Assembly: GCF_014905175.1 (NCBI RefSeq) | Contig: NC_057788.1 | Span: 32,085,645 to 32,149,644, forward strand | Length of the DNA: 64,000 bases | Reading direction: 5' to 3' | Source of the DNA: Aphidius gifuensis | Lineage: Eukaryota; Arthropoda; Insecta; Hymenoptera; Braconidae | Shown here: one piece after another, positions 54,990-64,000 of the stretch | How the letters are laid out: each line of letters opens with the position of its first letter | How positions within the stretch are numbered: position 1 is the first letter of the stretch | Program-made: the position numbers and the translations under genes | Notes under the pieces: generated by a model | Databases searched by the model: none | The model's input: the letters and a program-made list of their open reading frames with translations, nothing else | What the model was told of the DNA's origin: nothing

Positions 54990-55643
54990 ATGAGCTCTTT
55001 TGTGAATAAAAAATCACCAGTTTTTAGGCAAATTGACAAGCTGGCTGATAAGCTTGAAATTGAAAATAAAAAAATCAAGATTGATAAAACCAAGAGGCTT
55101 ACTAAGCAACAGTTTTTCAAACTGTTTTTCAATACTTGTTTTGGTAAATTATTTTATTTTCATTTATTTATCTATAAATAATATATACCTAATAATAATA
55201 AATTTATCATTAGATTGCTGTAAAATGTCTGCTATTCCACATGGTGGTTTTGCTGTACATAAAGTACGAGAACGTCAATTATTACATTTAAAAATGCAGG
55301 CAAAAAATGATGATAAAAATAATTCATCATCATCATCAAATGGATATAAAAAAAATTTAACTGATGAAGGTAACATGATAATAATAATAATTATTATAAT
55401 ATTTTAATTATTTGTTTTTTTTTTTTAGCAAGAGAATTGACACCACTCAAGTATAATAGCAAATTAATGAATAGTATTTGGGGATTGTACAATCGTTATT
55501 CACCTCATAATTTTAAGAAAAATACTGATGCCAATGAAAATACTGCCGAGGGAGTGTTTTCGGCAGCGTGGGGGAAATTCCTCCACGATAACACTTCCCC
55601 GGCACAAACATCATCAGCTAGGAACATTGCCGTCAAACATTAA
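54990..55643 (+). CDS. Unrecognised conserved-looking 174-aa protein
   Basis: Three exons, 54990-55143, 55214-55369 and 55429-55643, join with matching phases (1, 1) and good GT/AG sites, giving 174 aa. I do not recognise the family. The N-terminal part is lysine-rich and helix-like (FRQIDKLADKLEIENKKIKI, LTKQQFFKLFFNTCF). A middle segment (KMSAIPHGGFAVHKVRERQL) is followed by a poly-Ser run. The C-terminal part has an aromatic motif (NSIWGLYNRYSPHNF) and an end (SAAWGKFLHDNTSPAQTSSA) that looks constrained. No signal peptide or membrane segment. The last 100 bases are much richer in GC than the rest of the gene and fold into a nested hairpin. Translation could alternatively start at the internal Met in exon 2 (KMSAIPHGG). 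Confidence 0.7.
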
Positions 55644-55972
55644 AAACAAAACTTTTTCATGTGTATCATTAAAATGACAATCAATAAAAATAATTATTTT
55701 AAAAATTGACTATTTATGTTTATTTATTATCTACCAAGACACGTGAAATTATCATTATTTTTTTAGCAAAAAAAATAAATATAATCAGATATAGGTACAT
55801 AATAGCAGACAAATTGTAGTGGATTTTGTATTGACTTGCGACTTGCGGGCAATGTCAAAATACTTAATACATACATACTTATTGTAATAATAAACATTAA
55901 CACGTGTGTTTTTATAAAAGTCGAGTCGTCATTTTAAATTAAAAACAAGAGGGCATATTTATAAATGAAAAG

Positions 55973-56006
<34 letters not shown>

Positions 56007-56037
56007 ACAAGTATTTACTTAAAAAAAAAAAAAAAAA
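55644..56037. other. Short intergenic region with (GTT)n
   Basis: 0.4 kb between the unknown gene and NME6. AATAAA near 55684 suits the upstream gene. A (GTT)n array (55972-56004) and a poly-A run sit directly before the NME6 start codon. Confidence 0.6.
55972..56004. repeat. (GTT)n microsatellite in the NME6 5' flank
   Basis: About 11 GTT units ending some 34 bases before the NME6 ATG, so probably within its 5'UTR or promoter. Confidence 0.85.
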
Positions 56038-56747
56038 ATGAAAGGATTAAATAAACTTGAATTAACACTTGCTATAATAAAGCCTCATGTTGTTAAAAAT
56101 CCAATAGTGTTAAAGGTGTGTAACCTTAAAATTATCATATCAAAATAATAATAATAATAATAATTTGTTGTTTATTTTCCATCAACAGAAAATACGTGAG
56201 ATTATTATAAATAATAATTTTAAAATTATAAAATCTCAAAGAAAAATTATGACACCAAATGATGCCAATGCATTTTATGCAGATCACAAAGAAAAATTTT
56301 TTTTCAATAGACTATTTACATTTATGTGTAGTGGACCATCTGATATTCATATTTTAGCAAGAGAAAATGCCATTTCCAAATGGAGACAAATTATGGGACC
56401 AACAAAAGTTTTTTATGCTCAATATTCACATCCTCAAAGTATCAGAGGTAAATATGGATTAACTGATACTAGAAATGCCACTCATGGATCAGGTTGGTTT
56501 AATTTTATTTAATATTTATTTATTTATTTATTTACCTTTCATTTATTTAATTTTCATAATAATTACAGATTCTCAAGAATCTGCTGAACGTGAGATGAAT
56601 ATATTTTTTCATGATTTTGATACTTTAAAATGGATCAAAGAAGAAGAAAATTATTTTAGAAATGAAAAAATTAAATTAGACACTGAATTATTTGTACATA
56701 AAATTTACGACAACAATAATCATAATAATAATGATGATGATGTTTAA
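56038..56747 (+). CDS. NME6: Nucleoside diphosphate kinase 6
   Basis: Exons 56038-56115, 56189-56492 and 56569-56747, 186 aa, the length of group-II NDP kinases. It transfers phosphate from ATP to NDPs through a phosphohistidine. The family start (LELTLAIIKPHVV) and the Lys-Pro before the first helix are present. NME6-type features are AFYADHKEKFFFNRL, FMCSGPSDIHILARE, WRQIMGPTKVF, SIRGKYGLTDTRNATHGSDS with the catalytic histidine (about H125), and a C-terminal extension past the core (EREMNIFFHDFD). Vertebrate NME6 is mitochondrial and only weakly active on its own. The very short N-terminus shows no clear presequence. AATAAA at 56811. Confidence 0.93.
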
Positions 56748-56964
56748 AAATATCTTGAGTATTTTATTTTTATTCATAGAGAATTTTATGATTTATCTAG
56801 TATAGTCAAAAATAAAGCTCTAATCTTTGTATTTGTTGATTCACAAATATTACTTGAGTATAACAACAATTTGTGTGTGTGTTGCAAATATATTAATAAA
56901 ATAGAGATACATATTTTCATTTAAGGTACAATTTGGTAATCTATTATTATTATTATTATTATTA

Positions 56965-58337
56965 TTATGCATTTATTTTAATAAATACTTTTGGTCGAGA
57001 AAATACTTTGATGCCTTCTTCAAGTTTATTCAATTCTTTTTCAATTTCAATTTTTTGTCGTTGTGAACGTAGTGTGTCTGATCTTATTGGTATCATATTT
57101 AATTTGGTGACAAAGTCTTGATAATCTAAAATAATAATGAAAATAAAAAATAATATATTTCAATTAAATTTAAAAAACACGTACTTTTTTTTAATTTTTT
57201 CAAGGTGTCTTTTCTTTCATTGTCTGGTAAAGGAACATGTCCATCAGGACAATCTGCAATAAATTCAGCATCAGCTTGAGCTTTTATTTCTTGTTGTAGT
57301 TTTTCTTCTTTGCGTTCCTTAATATATCTTGATAATAGAAATAATAATAATAAATATTGTATTACATATTTTTACATTTATATACTATTTAGTAATTGAG
57401 TGATTGATTGATTAATTAAAACAACATACTTGGGAACAACACCTTTACGATAACTTGGTGGCACAGTACCATTATTTAATTGAGCTGCAATTTTCATAGC
57501 TAGTGTTGTTTTTCCTTTATTTATTTTAGCAGAACAATCAAAATCTTGATTTTGTAATTGATTATCTAAATTTTTTTGATGATTTTTAATTGACTGATTA
57601 GTGCCTGCATCACCTTTTTCACTTGGTAAATTTAAATCCATTTGATGAGTCTCATCATGATGATGATGATGATGATGATGATTTTGTGAATCTAATTTTA
57701 ATGGACTTTTACGAGGTCCTCTTCCAGATGGATATCTATTAATAAACAAGAGTAAAATTACACAATAGGTATATTAATTATTATTTTGTAAAAATAATAA
57801 ATAAAATAAATAAATAAATAATACCTTATTGTTCCTTCAGCATACAATTGAACCAAATCACCATCACCAATAGTTTGCATGCCTTGATTTCTAAATGTTT
57901 TATTATTTTCATAAATATCAATGGGTGGAATAGTAGAGCTAAAATTATTTTTGTCATTAATGTTTTTTAAATTTTCCAAGTGTTTTTCTGTTTTTTTAAT
58001 TTTTATAACATTATTATTATTATTATTTGGTGTATTTGATCCTTGCATACGACAATTAATTTTTGGTGCAACATTTTGATATTTATTTTGTTGTTTTGAT
58101 ATTTTTAATTTTTGTTGTAAATCAGCAACAAAAGCATTGTCTTTGTTATTATTGGGATGAAAAAATTGTTCCATACGACGTAAATTTTTAACATTTTCTT
58201 GAATAAAATTTTTTCGACTTGGTAATTCTAAAATATAATAATAATAATAATTTTTAATATTTTTATGCAAGTATGTGATGAATATAAATAAAAATATACT
58301 CACTGGTATCTGGAAAAACTCCTTTTAATGTTGTCAT
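56965..58337 (-). CDS. ENKD1: Enkurin domain-containing protein 1 (ENKD1)
   Basis: Five exons on the minus strand: 58337-58304, 58227-57825, 57735-57430, 57327-57185 and 57125-56965, 348 aa with all phases consistent. The N-terminal half is Asn/Lys-rich with short helices (FIQENVKNLRRMEQFF). A His run sits mid-protein. The C-terminal enkurin domain starts near GVVPKYIKERKEEKLQQEIK, continues CPDGHVPLPDNERKDTLEKL and ends KELNKLEEGIKVFSRPKVFI. The CPxGH and IKxFSRPKVF signatures identify ENKD1 rather than ENKUR. ENKD1 binds microtubules and acts at centrosomes and cilia in vertebrates; the insect role is inferred. The gene is tail-to-tail with NME6 with about 0.2 kb between. Confidence 0.86.
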
Positions 58338-58904
58338 TTTTTAATAATATATTATAATATTGATAATTCGATTGTCTCTGGTCTATATTTACAACAACAG
58401 CAGTAAGCCACCCTTATAAATTGTTTTTAATATTTAATTGAATTTGACATTAGCGTACAACACACCAGTCAATTTTCATCTCTCTCTCTCTCTTTGTCAC
58501 ATAGTTTCGAATCAAGGATCATTTATTTTTAATTGAAATATAACAACATAGAATTTAATATATAAATATAATATATTTCTGTCACTGATGGAGTTTATGT
58601 ATAAATAAATTTAATCCCGTTGCCCACCGTTGCCAAACAAATAGGTTTGTTTGTTTGTTTGTGTGGTTGCGCTCAGCTGTTTTTTTTTTTTTTTTTTTAC
58701 TTAAATAGTTAGATCTGAACTTGGCGAGAATCGAAATTTGAATATAATAATAATAATAATAATAATTTCAAACCATTTTATCAATATAATAATTTTTATT
58801 TCTAAAATTTTTACAATGATTTATTGATGGTTTTTCTTTTTTAATTAGGTATATACGTATGTATTATAAAAGTACACCATTGTTGACTATTGAATTTTAT
58901 TATT
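58338..58904. other. Intergenic ENKD1 promoter / MIC27 3' flank
   Basis: 0.57 kb of AT-rich sequence, with a CT-rich tract (58475-58494), a GTTT run near 58645 and a poly-T run. It should contain the ENKD1 promoter. No other gene seen. Confidence 0.6.
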
Positions 58905-58954
58905 TTATTTGTCCTTTTTTTCTGGTTCAGCTTGCTTGGTTTTCTGTTGAAAAA

Positions 58955-58989
<35 letters not shown>

Positions 58990-60497
58990 ATATTATTGCT
59001 AAATTTACAAGGAAACCAACACACACACAAACACAAAAAGGACACATTATTTTAACCAGGAGTCAGGACCATCTACTTTTTTTATTGTCATCATCATTAT
59101 TCATTATCTACTATTTTGGAATTTGATATTTGAATTTTTCCTTGTCATTGTTTGATTCTACAAGTGGAGAGTTTAAAATAGATTCATCATCTGTTTGTAA
59201 AAAAGAAAAAATAAATAAATAATGACAATAATAAAGTAAGTAAAATTAATAATAATAATAGATTTTAGTAGTTGGCCAGTCAAACACGGATGAGGATGGA
59301 TATCAAAAGCTAGGAAATTAAATAAAATAATAATGGTTAATTATTATTGTTGAGGATGATGGCTGGGAATTAGTTATACCTCTTCTTTTAATTCACCAGC
59401 ATCAATTGCAGCATTATTATTATCATCAACAGCAGCAGAACCACTTTCACTAGCTAAATTAATAAATTCTGAAAATGATGTTGGTATTTTAATTGTTGGA
59501 AATTCAGGCCAAGATATTTCAAGTTGTTTTTCATCACCAGGTTTTACTGTAATTTATTATATTATTATATTAAAAAATTTAAATAAATTAAAATATAATA
59601 ATATAATATCAAACTTACCACCATAAATAAAATTATAACCAATGTTTATGTAATGTTTTGAAGCAACAAGTGTATTTTGAGTTTCTTTTGGATAACAAAT
59701 ACTGGCTGCAGCTATAATACCAGTTGTTGTGTAAATTACCTTTTTAAATTTACCACCTCGTAGACTAAAAATTAATCCAGCTAATCCACCAATTCCTACA
59801 GCTCCAATACGTGGTAACATATTGTTCTCTTCTCTCAAATAATCAAGTAAAACTATAAAATTTAATAATAATAATAATAATTAATAATATATATATACAA
59901 ATAAATGAATGAATAATTATTATAATATAATAAAATTAAACTCACGTGAGCTATGCTCCATGCTTGTATTTAATTTATCTTTGACTGTGTCTGTTACATG
60001 TTTGTATTCAGTAATAACACTTTGAATATTTTTACGTACACTTCCAAATCCTTGTTCAATATAAATTGTTGCTCCAAATTGATTATCATCTTTACTGTTG
60101 AATTATTAAATTTATCTATTTATATAAATTGTATTTAAAAACAAAAAATTATTTAAATGTATTGATAATTACTTGTGATTTACCATGGAAGTTCTTTTGA
60201 TGTTACATTGTGTACATAAATTGGTAATTCTGATGGTCGTATTAATATTTTATTAGCAGCAACAGCATTATCATTACCAATTTGATGATGATTACTACAT
60301 TCAATTGGTTTTTCTGGTGGTGTTGGAGTTGATTTTATTACTGGAATAGTTGCACATAAACCTCCAGGCATCAAAAATTTTTTAAATATCTATTGAAAAA
60401 TAATAATAATAATACGTAGTAGTTTATTTTAAATTAAATTAATTATTTAATGATTATTAAATCATCATGTATGTAATAATACCTGTAACCCTTGCAT
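58905..60497 (-). CDS. MICOS complex subunit MIC26/MIC27 (apolipoprotein O family)
   Basis: Minus strand. Exons: 60497-60483, 60389-60184, 60094-59946, 59852-59619, 59546-59380 and probably 58943-58905, 269 aa. Without the last splice the protein would stop at 59374 after one extra Val. Apolipoprotein-O-type MICOS subunits sit in the mitochondrial inner membrane at cristae junctions. The family core is clear: LPIYV, YKHVTDTVKDKL, LLDYLREENNMLPRIG, two glycine-rich membrane segments (GAVGIGGLAGLIFSLRGGKF; VIYTTTGIIAAASICYPKE) and HYINIGYNFIYG. The last exon supplies a Lys/Glu-rich tail (KTKQAEPEKKDK), typical of the family. A second possible terminal exon lies at 59190-59111 (see finding). Confidence 0.87.
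58952..58992. repeat. (AAAT)n microsatellite in MIC27 intron
   Basis: A tetranucleotide array directly upstream (in transcript sense) of the putative last MIC27 exon, separated from its acceptor by only a few bases. Confidence 0.8.
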
Positions 60498-61456
60498 TTT
60501 GACAGCTGTTTTTATTGACAATACAAAATTTAATAGGTATATAATAAAAATTAAATTGATTGGCAAATTAAATTTATTCAAAAAAGTTTTTAATTCAATT
60601 TGTTAATCCTCAATTTAAATATATAACTATTGATGACAGTTATTATAATATTAATATTGTTAATATAACATGATGTGTATATGAAAAAATTGATAATTTT
60701 GCTATTCAGTAGACAAAGTAAGACAGAGTGAGAAATAGATAAAGAGAAAGAGAGAAAAAAAAAAAAAAAAAAAAAGATGGACCTCTACTAGCGACATCTG
60801 CGTCATTTATTTTATTATTATTATTTTTATTTAATTTATATATTCATTAATTAAGTTACTTTATATATATAAAATAAAATTACATTGATTCCTGTTCCTC
60901 CAATTTCTACCAATGTTCCTGGTTGAAATGCATCACAAGGATCAACAGGCTCTCTGCAAGTTATGTCTTTTCCAAGAATATTACCAATTGTAAAATCCAA
61001 TATTTTATGCACAAAATTGTTCATATTATTCTATAAAATATTTCAACTTGAAAAAATATATATTCCATTAATTAATAATAGATTTTAAAAAAACTGTGAA
61101 TTTAGCCGTTAATATTTTAATATCATTATTAAATAAATAAATAAAAAATGAAAGATGTGTAATATAAATATTTTATATAATTGCGCGCTCTCAATGGTGG
61201 TTTCCGGTTTATTTTTCATTTTATTTCCTACAAACAATTATTCCAAATCCACACTGATCCACACATTCCAGTAAATAAAATAAAACCAGTTGTCAGTTCA
61301 TTTCATTCATTTGTCGAAAAAAAAAATTATTTGGCAAAACATTTGTTGTTTGTGTGTCTTTTAATAATAAAATACAAATAAAAGATTGCTGGTATTATTT
61401 GAGAGCATTAATTAATAAAAATAAAAAATTAATTAAGTGTTAATTAATTAAGAAAA
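60498..61456. other. Divergent region MIC27 / CBP20
   Basis: About 1 kb between the MIC27 and CBP20 start codons. It includes a long A/GA run (60738-60775), a 57-codon minus-strand ORF listed separately, and the presumed CBP20 promoter and 5'UTR near 61170-61456. Confidence 0.55.
60851..61024 (-). CDS. Putative small protein ORF, uncertain
   Basis: A 57-codon minus-strand ORF beginning MNNFVHKILDFTIGNILGKD and continuing TCREPVDPCDAF and LVEIGGTGIN before an AT-rich end. The first ~47 codons use varied residues and are less AT-rich than the flanks, which suggests a real coding exon. The last codons look like intron, with a possible donor at AAT|GTAATT. It could be a complete micro-protein, the first exon of a spliced gene, or an upstream ORF of the MIC27 transcript. 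I do not recognise it. Confidence 0.4.
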   Translation of the reverse strand: MNNFVHKILDFTIGNILGKDITCREPVDPCDAFQPGTLVEIGGTGINVILFYIYKVT

Positions 61457-62111
61457 ATGTCGTCTATTGTTAGCACGACTGTATCAACTGAATTGAGTTC
61501 ATACAGAGATCAACATTTTAAAGTAAGTCTAACCTCTAAAATCATTGTAATTAATTTTATTATAATTTTAATTTTAATTTTAATTTATATTTGTTTGTTT
61601 ATAATAAAAAATAATAGGGTTCAAGAGCAGAACAAGATAGACTTTTGAGAAATTCAACAACTTTGTATGTTGGAAATTTGTCATTTTATACAACAGAAGA
61701 ACAAATATATGAATTATTTTCAAAATGTGGTGACATTAAAAGAATAATAATGGGTCTAGATAAATATAAAAAAACTCCATGTGGTTTTTGTTTTATGGAA
61801 TATTATACAAGAGCTGATGCTGAAAATTGTATGAGATATGTAAATGGTACAAGACTTGATGATAGAATTGTTCGTACTGATTGGGATGCTGGTTTTATTG
61901 AAGGTCGTCAATATGGACGTGGTAAAACTGGTGGACAAGTAAGTCTATAATAATTAATTAAAAGTATTTACTTGTACTGATTACTTTTATTATTTTAATT
62001 TTAATTTTTTAGGTACGTGATGAATACAGATCTGACTTTGATAGTGGACGAGGTGGATATGGAAAAATAATTCAACAAAAAGTTACACCTGGTGAGAGTG
62101 CTTTTTCATAA
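61457..62111 (+). CDS. Cbp20: Nuclear cap-binding protein subunit 2 (CBP20)
   Basis: Exons 61457-61522, 61618-61938 and 62013-62111, 161 aa. It is the small subunit of the nuclear cap-binding complex; it binds the m7G cap of RNA polymerase II transcripts with CBP80. The N-terminal element (ELSSYRDQHFKG) carries the first cap-stacking tyrosine (about Y16). The RRM follows: RNP2 LYVGNLSF with the second stacking tyrosine (about Y39), TEEQIYELFSKCGDIKRIIM, and RNP1 CGFCFMEYY. The family C-terminal strip DRIVRTDWDAGFIEGRQYGR and RDEYRSDFDSGRGGYGK is intact. Conservation is very high, so identification is secure. AATAAA at 62282. Confidence 0.97.
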
Positions 62112-62579
62112 TAACAAAAATAATAATAATAATAATATTTATCTATTTATATTTATCATCTACATTGGACACAAAAAAAACAATTTAAATTGTCATTATT
62201 TGCTTAAATTTTTTAAAATAATAATGAAAGCCAAGTTAAATGTACCTACCTATATTATTATAATAATAATTAAACAAAGAAAATAAAATGCCTTGATAAT
62301 TATTGGTGGTATTATTATTATTATTATTATTATCATTACTACTATTGATATCATTTATTTGTTTAACAATTGATAAATTTACATGAAATTTCATGTCCAC
62401 ATATTATATACAGTATTTAAATTTTTTTATTAATCTTAAATATTAGCACATAAAGGCACATGAAGTCATTCAAGTCTTTGGTCAATATTCTTCATTATTT
62501 TGATGAAAAATAATATTTGTTTATTTTTTTTTTTTTATATAAATTAAAAAACAAAATAATTATTTAATTTCAACAATAT
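62112..62579. other. Convergent 3' flank CBP20 / RhoL
   Basis: 0.47 kb of AT-rich sequence with an ATT array near 62309-62331. TTTATT near 62519 could be the RhoL minus-strand poly(A) signal. No gene seen. Confidence 0.6.
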
Positions 62580-63356
62580 TTATAGTATACAACAAAATGT
62601 TTTATTTTGTGGTTTTTTTAAAACTGCTCTGATTGCTTCAATGAAAACATCATCAAGTCCCTCTTTTTTCATTGCTGAACATTCAACATATTTAACAGCA
62701 TGAATTCGTTCTTTCATTTTTTTACAATCACGAGTACTTACTATTTTATGATTATCTGGTGCTCTTAAATCACTTTTTGTTCCTTGGAAAAAAAAAAAAA
62801 AATAAAAATAAATAATAATTATCATTAATTAATAATTAATAATGACTATACTTACCAACAAGAATTATTGGTACTGTTGGACATAAATGTTTTATTTCTG
62901 GTTGCCATTTACTGGCAATATTTTCAAATGAACTTTTTTCAGTTATAGAAAAACACAAAAGAAAACAATCTGTCTGTAAAATAAAAAACATGAAAAACAA
63001 TTGAAAATATATTATTATATTATTATAATAATTAAATTTACATTTGGATAAGATAATGGTCGAAGTCGTTCGTAATCTTCTTGTCCAGCGGTATCCCAAA
63101 GTGTCATGTTGAGTTCTTGTCCATCAACCAATATATTATCCGAGTAATTATCAAAACTAAAATTAATAATATAATTAATATTCGTGACTTGATTGCGTGA
63201 CTTTTATTACTTATGTTATTAAACTTATTATTAAACTTACACTGTTGGAACATATTCTGTGGGAAATTTTTTAGTTGTATAGGTAATAAGAAGACAAGTT
63301 TTTCCAACCATTCCATCACCAACTGCTGTTATTTTAATTGATCTTTTTGATGCCAT
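62580..63356 (-). CDS. RhoL: Rho-family small GTPase, RhoL type
   Basis: Four exons on the minus strand: 63356-63241, 63156-63042, 62973-62856 and 62782-62580, 183 aa. P-loop GDGMVGKT (13-20), switch I YVPTVFDNY, switch II WDTAGQEDYERLRPLSYP, the guanine-specificity motif TKSD (canonical TKxD) and ECSA are all present. The C-terminus CCIL is a CAAX box whose final Leu predicts geranylgeranylation, hence membrane attachment. ITAVGDGMVGKTC and RPLSYPNTDCFLLCFSI resemble Drosophila RhoL, which acts in haemocyte adhesion and invasion. Rac/Cdc42-type is the alternative, but the Rac effector and polybasic segments are not matched. There is little of a polybasic stretch before the CAAX box. Confidence 0.88.
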
Positions 63357-64000
63357 TTTATTAGCTATATTAAAAAAAGGAAAAAAAAACTATCAAGTGT
63401 CCCCTCAATAATAATACTAATAATAATAATATATATTTCCTGTTATTTCCTGTTACTAGTTACTACTTTTATTGACCTAAAATAAAATAATTTAATTTTT
63501 TTGTAGGTCAATTAAATTTTTTACATAAAAGAAACAATTGTTTTTATATATATAATATTTATTCATTTATTTTTTTTTTCTTTTTTTTTCGGTGGAAAAT
63601 AAAATAATAAAGAGGAAAGCTGTTCTTGATCTACGATAGACTGAAAAAGTCCAAACCGGATTTCTAGTCTCGTGTGATTCAATTCGGACTGATGATGGAT
63701 AAAATTATAAAAAAAAAAAAACAAAAAAAAAAAAAAGAAGAAGAAGAAGACACAACAACAAATTTATATGGTCGCATCCGGCGACACTATACCTCCACTC
63801 GATTGACCATCAGCCAAGGCTATCGTCGTTATATTATTGTGTATTGTGCATATCAATGAATTAACAACAACAACAACAATACTTGATCATAAATATCTAT
63901 TGTATATTTATATAATTATAATACACAGTGCATTTTCATAAGTTGTTCTTCTTCAGTCCATCTTACCCAAAAAATACAACTTCCATTGTGAATATATAAA
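63357..64000. other. 5' flank of RhoL to window edge
   Basis: 0.64 kb containing the RhoL promoter region. Poly-T and poly-A/GAA runs (63568-63590, 63707-63750) surround a less AT-rich block (63615-63700). The plus-strand ORF at 63674-63859 is low complexity and not supported as a gene. Confidence 0.55.

Overview
The window looks like ordinary euchromatin of an AT-rich insect. Introns are often only 60-90 bases, long stretches are A/T homopolymer and (ATT)n/(ATG)n/(TA)n microsatellites, and every recognisable protein is an insect nuclear gene. The gene set (tramtrack, frizzled fz1 type, pinocchio, RhoL-type GTPase, SdhA plus an SdhA-like paralogue) fits a holometabolous insect. A hymenopteran such as a small parasitoid wasp is my best guess, but that is inference. 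I see no transposase, reverse transcriptase, tRNA, rRNA, CRISPR array, viral gene or toxin gene.

Left part (1-16.8 kb, + strand): the 3' portion of tramtrack (ttk). A shared BTB/AT-hook region (1-945) ends at a phase-1 donor. It can be joined in frame to three alternative 3' ends, each with two C2H2 fingers: a Ttk69-type exon (4449-5107), a probable Ttk88-type exon (11313-12067), and a third three-exon module (15318-16841) with different fingers. Next come frizzled (19234-21153, +), a FAM210/DUF1279 mitochondrial protein (22048-23244, -) and mitochondrial aspartate aminotransferase (24132-25877, +).

Middle part (27.3-45.2 kb): pinocchio (27339-36484, +) has an 8.3 kb first coding intron containing a TATA+Inr promoter and a probable alternative first exon. 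Two adjacent head-to-tail paralogues of succinate dehydrogenase flavoprotein follow on the minus strand: SdhA (37676-41516) and SdhA-like (42657-45182). A small HMG-box gene (39509-40410, +) is nested in an SdhA intron on the opposite strand.

Right part (45.7-64 kb): a large ZC2HC1-type zinc-finger gene with three candidate first exons (-), ECHDC3-like crotonase (+), an unrecognised 174-aa protein (+) whose last exon holds a strong nested hairpin, NME6 (+), ENKD1 (-), MIC27/APOO-type MICOS subunit (-), a small ORF of uncertain status (-), nuclear cap-binding protein CBP20 (+) and a RhoL-type small GTPase (-). Mitochondrial proteins are frequent (SdhA, SdhA-like, Got2, FAM210, MIC27, ECHDC3), but the genes do not form an operon or one pathway.

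Exon models were built by hand from the sequence. In all but one junction the GT/AG sites and reading phases agree; the exception, in the ZC2HC1 gene, is reported as a finding. Nothing here is clearly a new biological system. The best leads are the third tramtrack finger module, the missing splice donor, the coding-exon hairpin, the nested HMG gene, the intronic pinocchio promoter and the in-phase alternative first and last exons.
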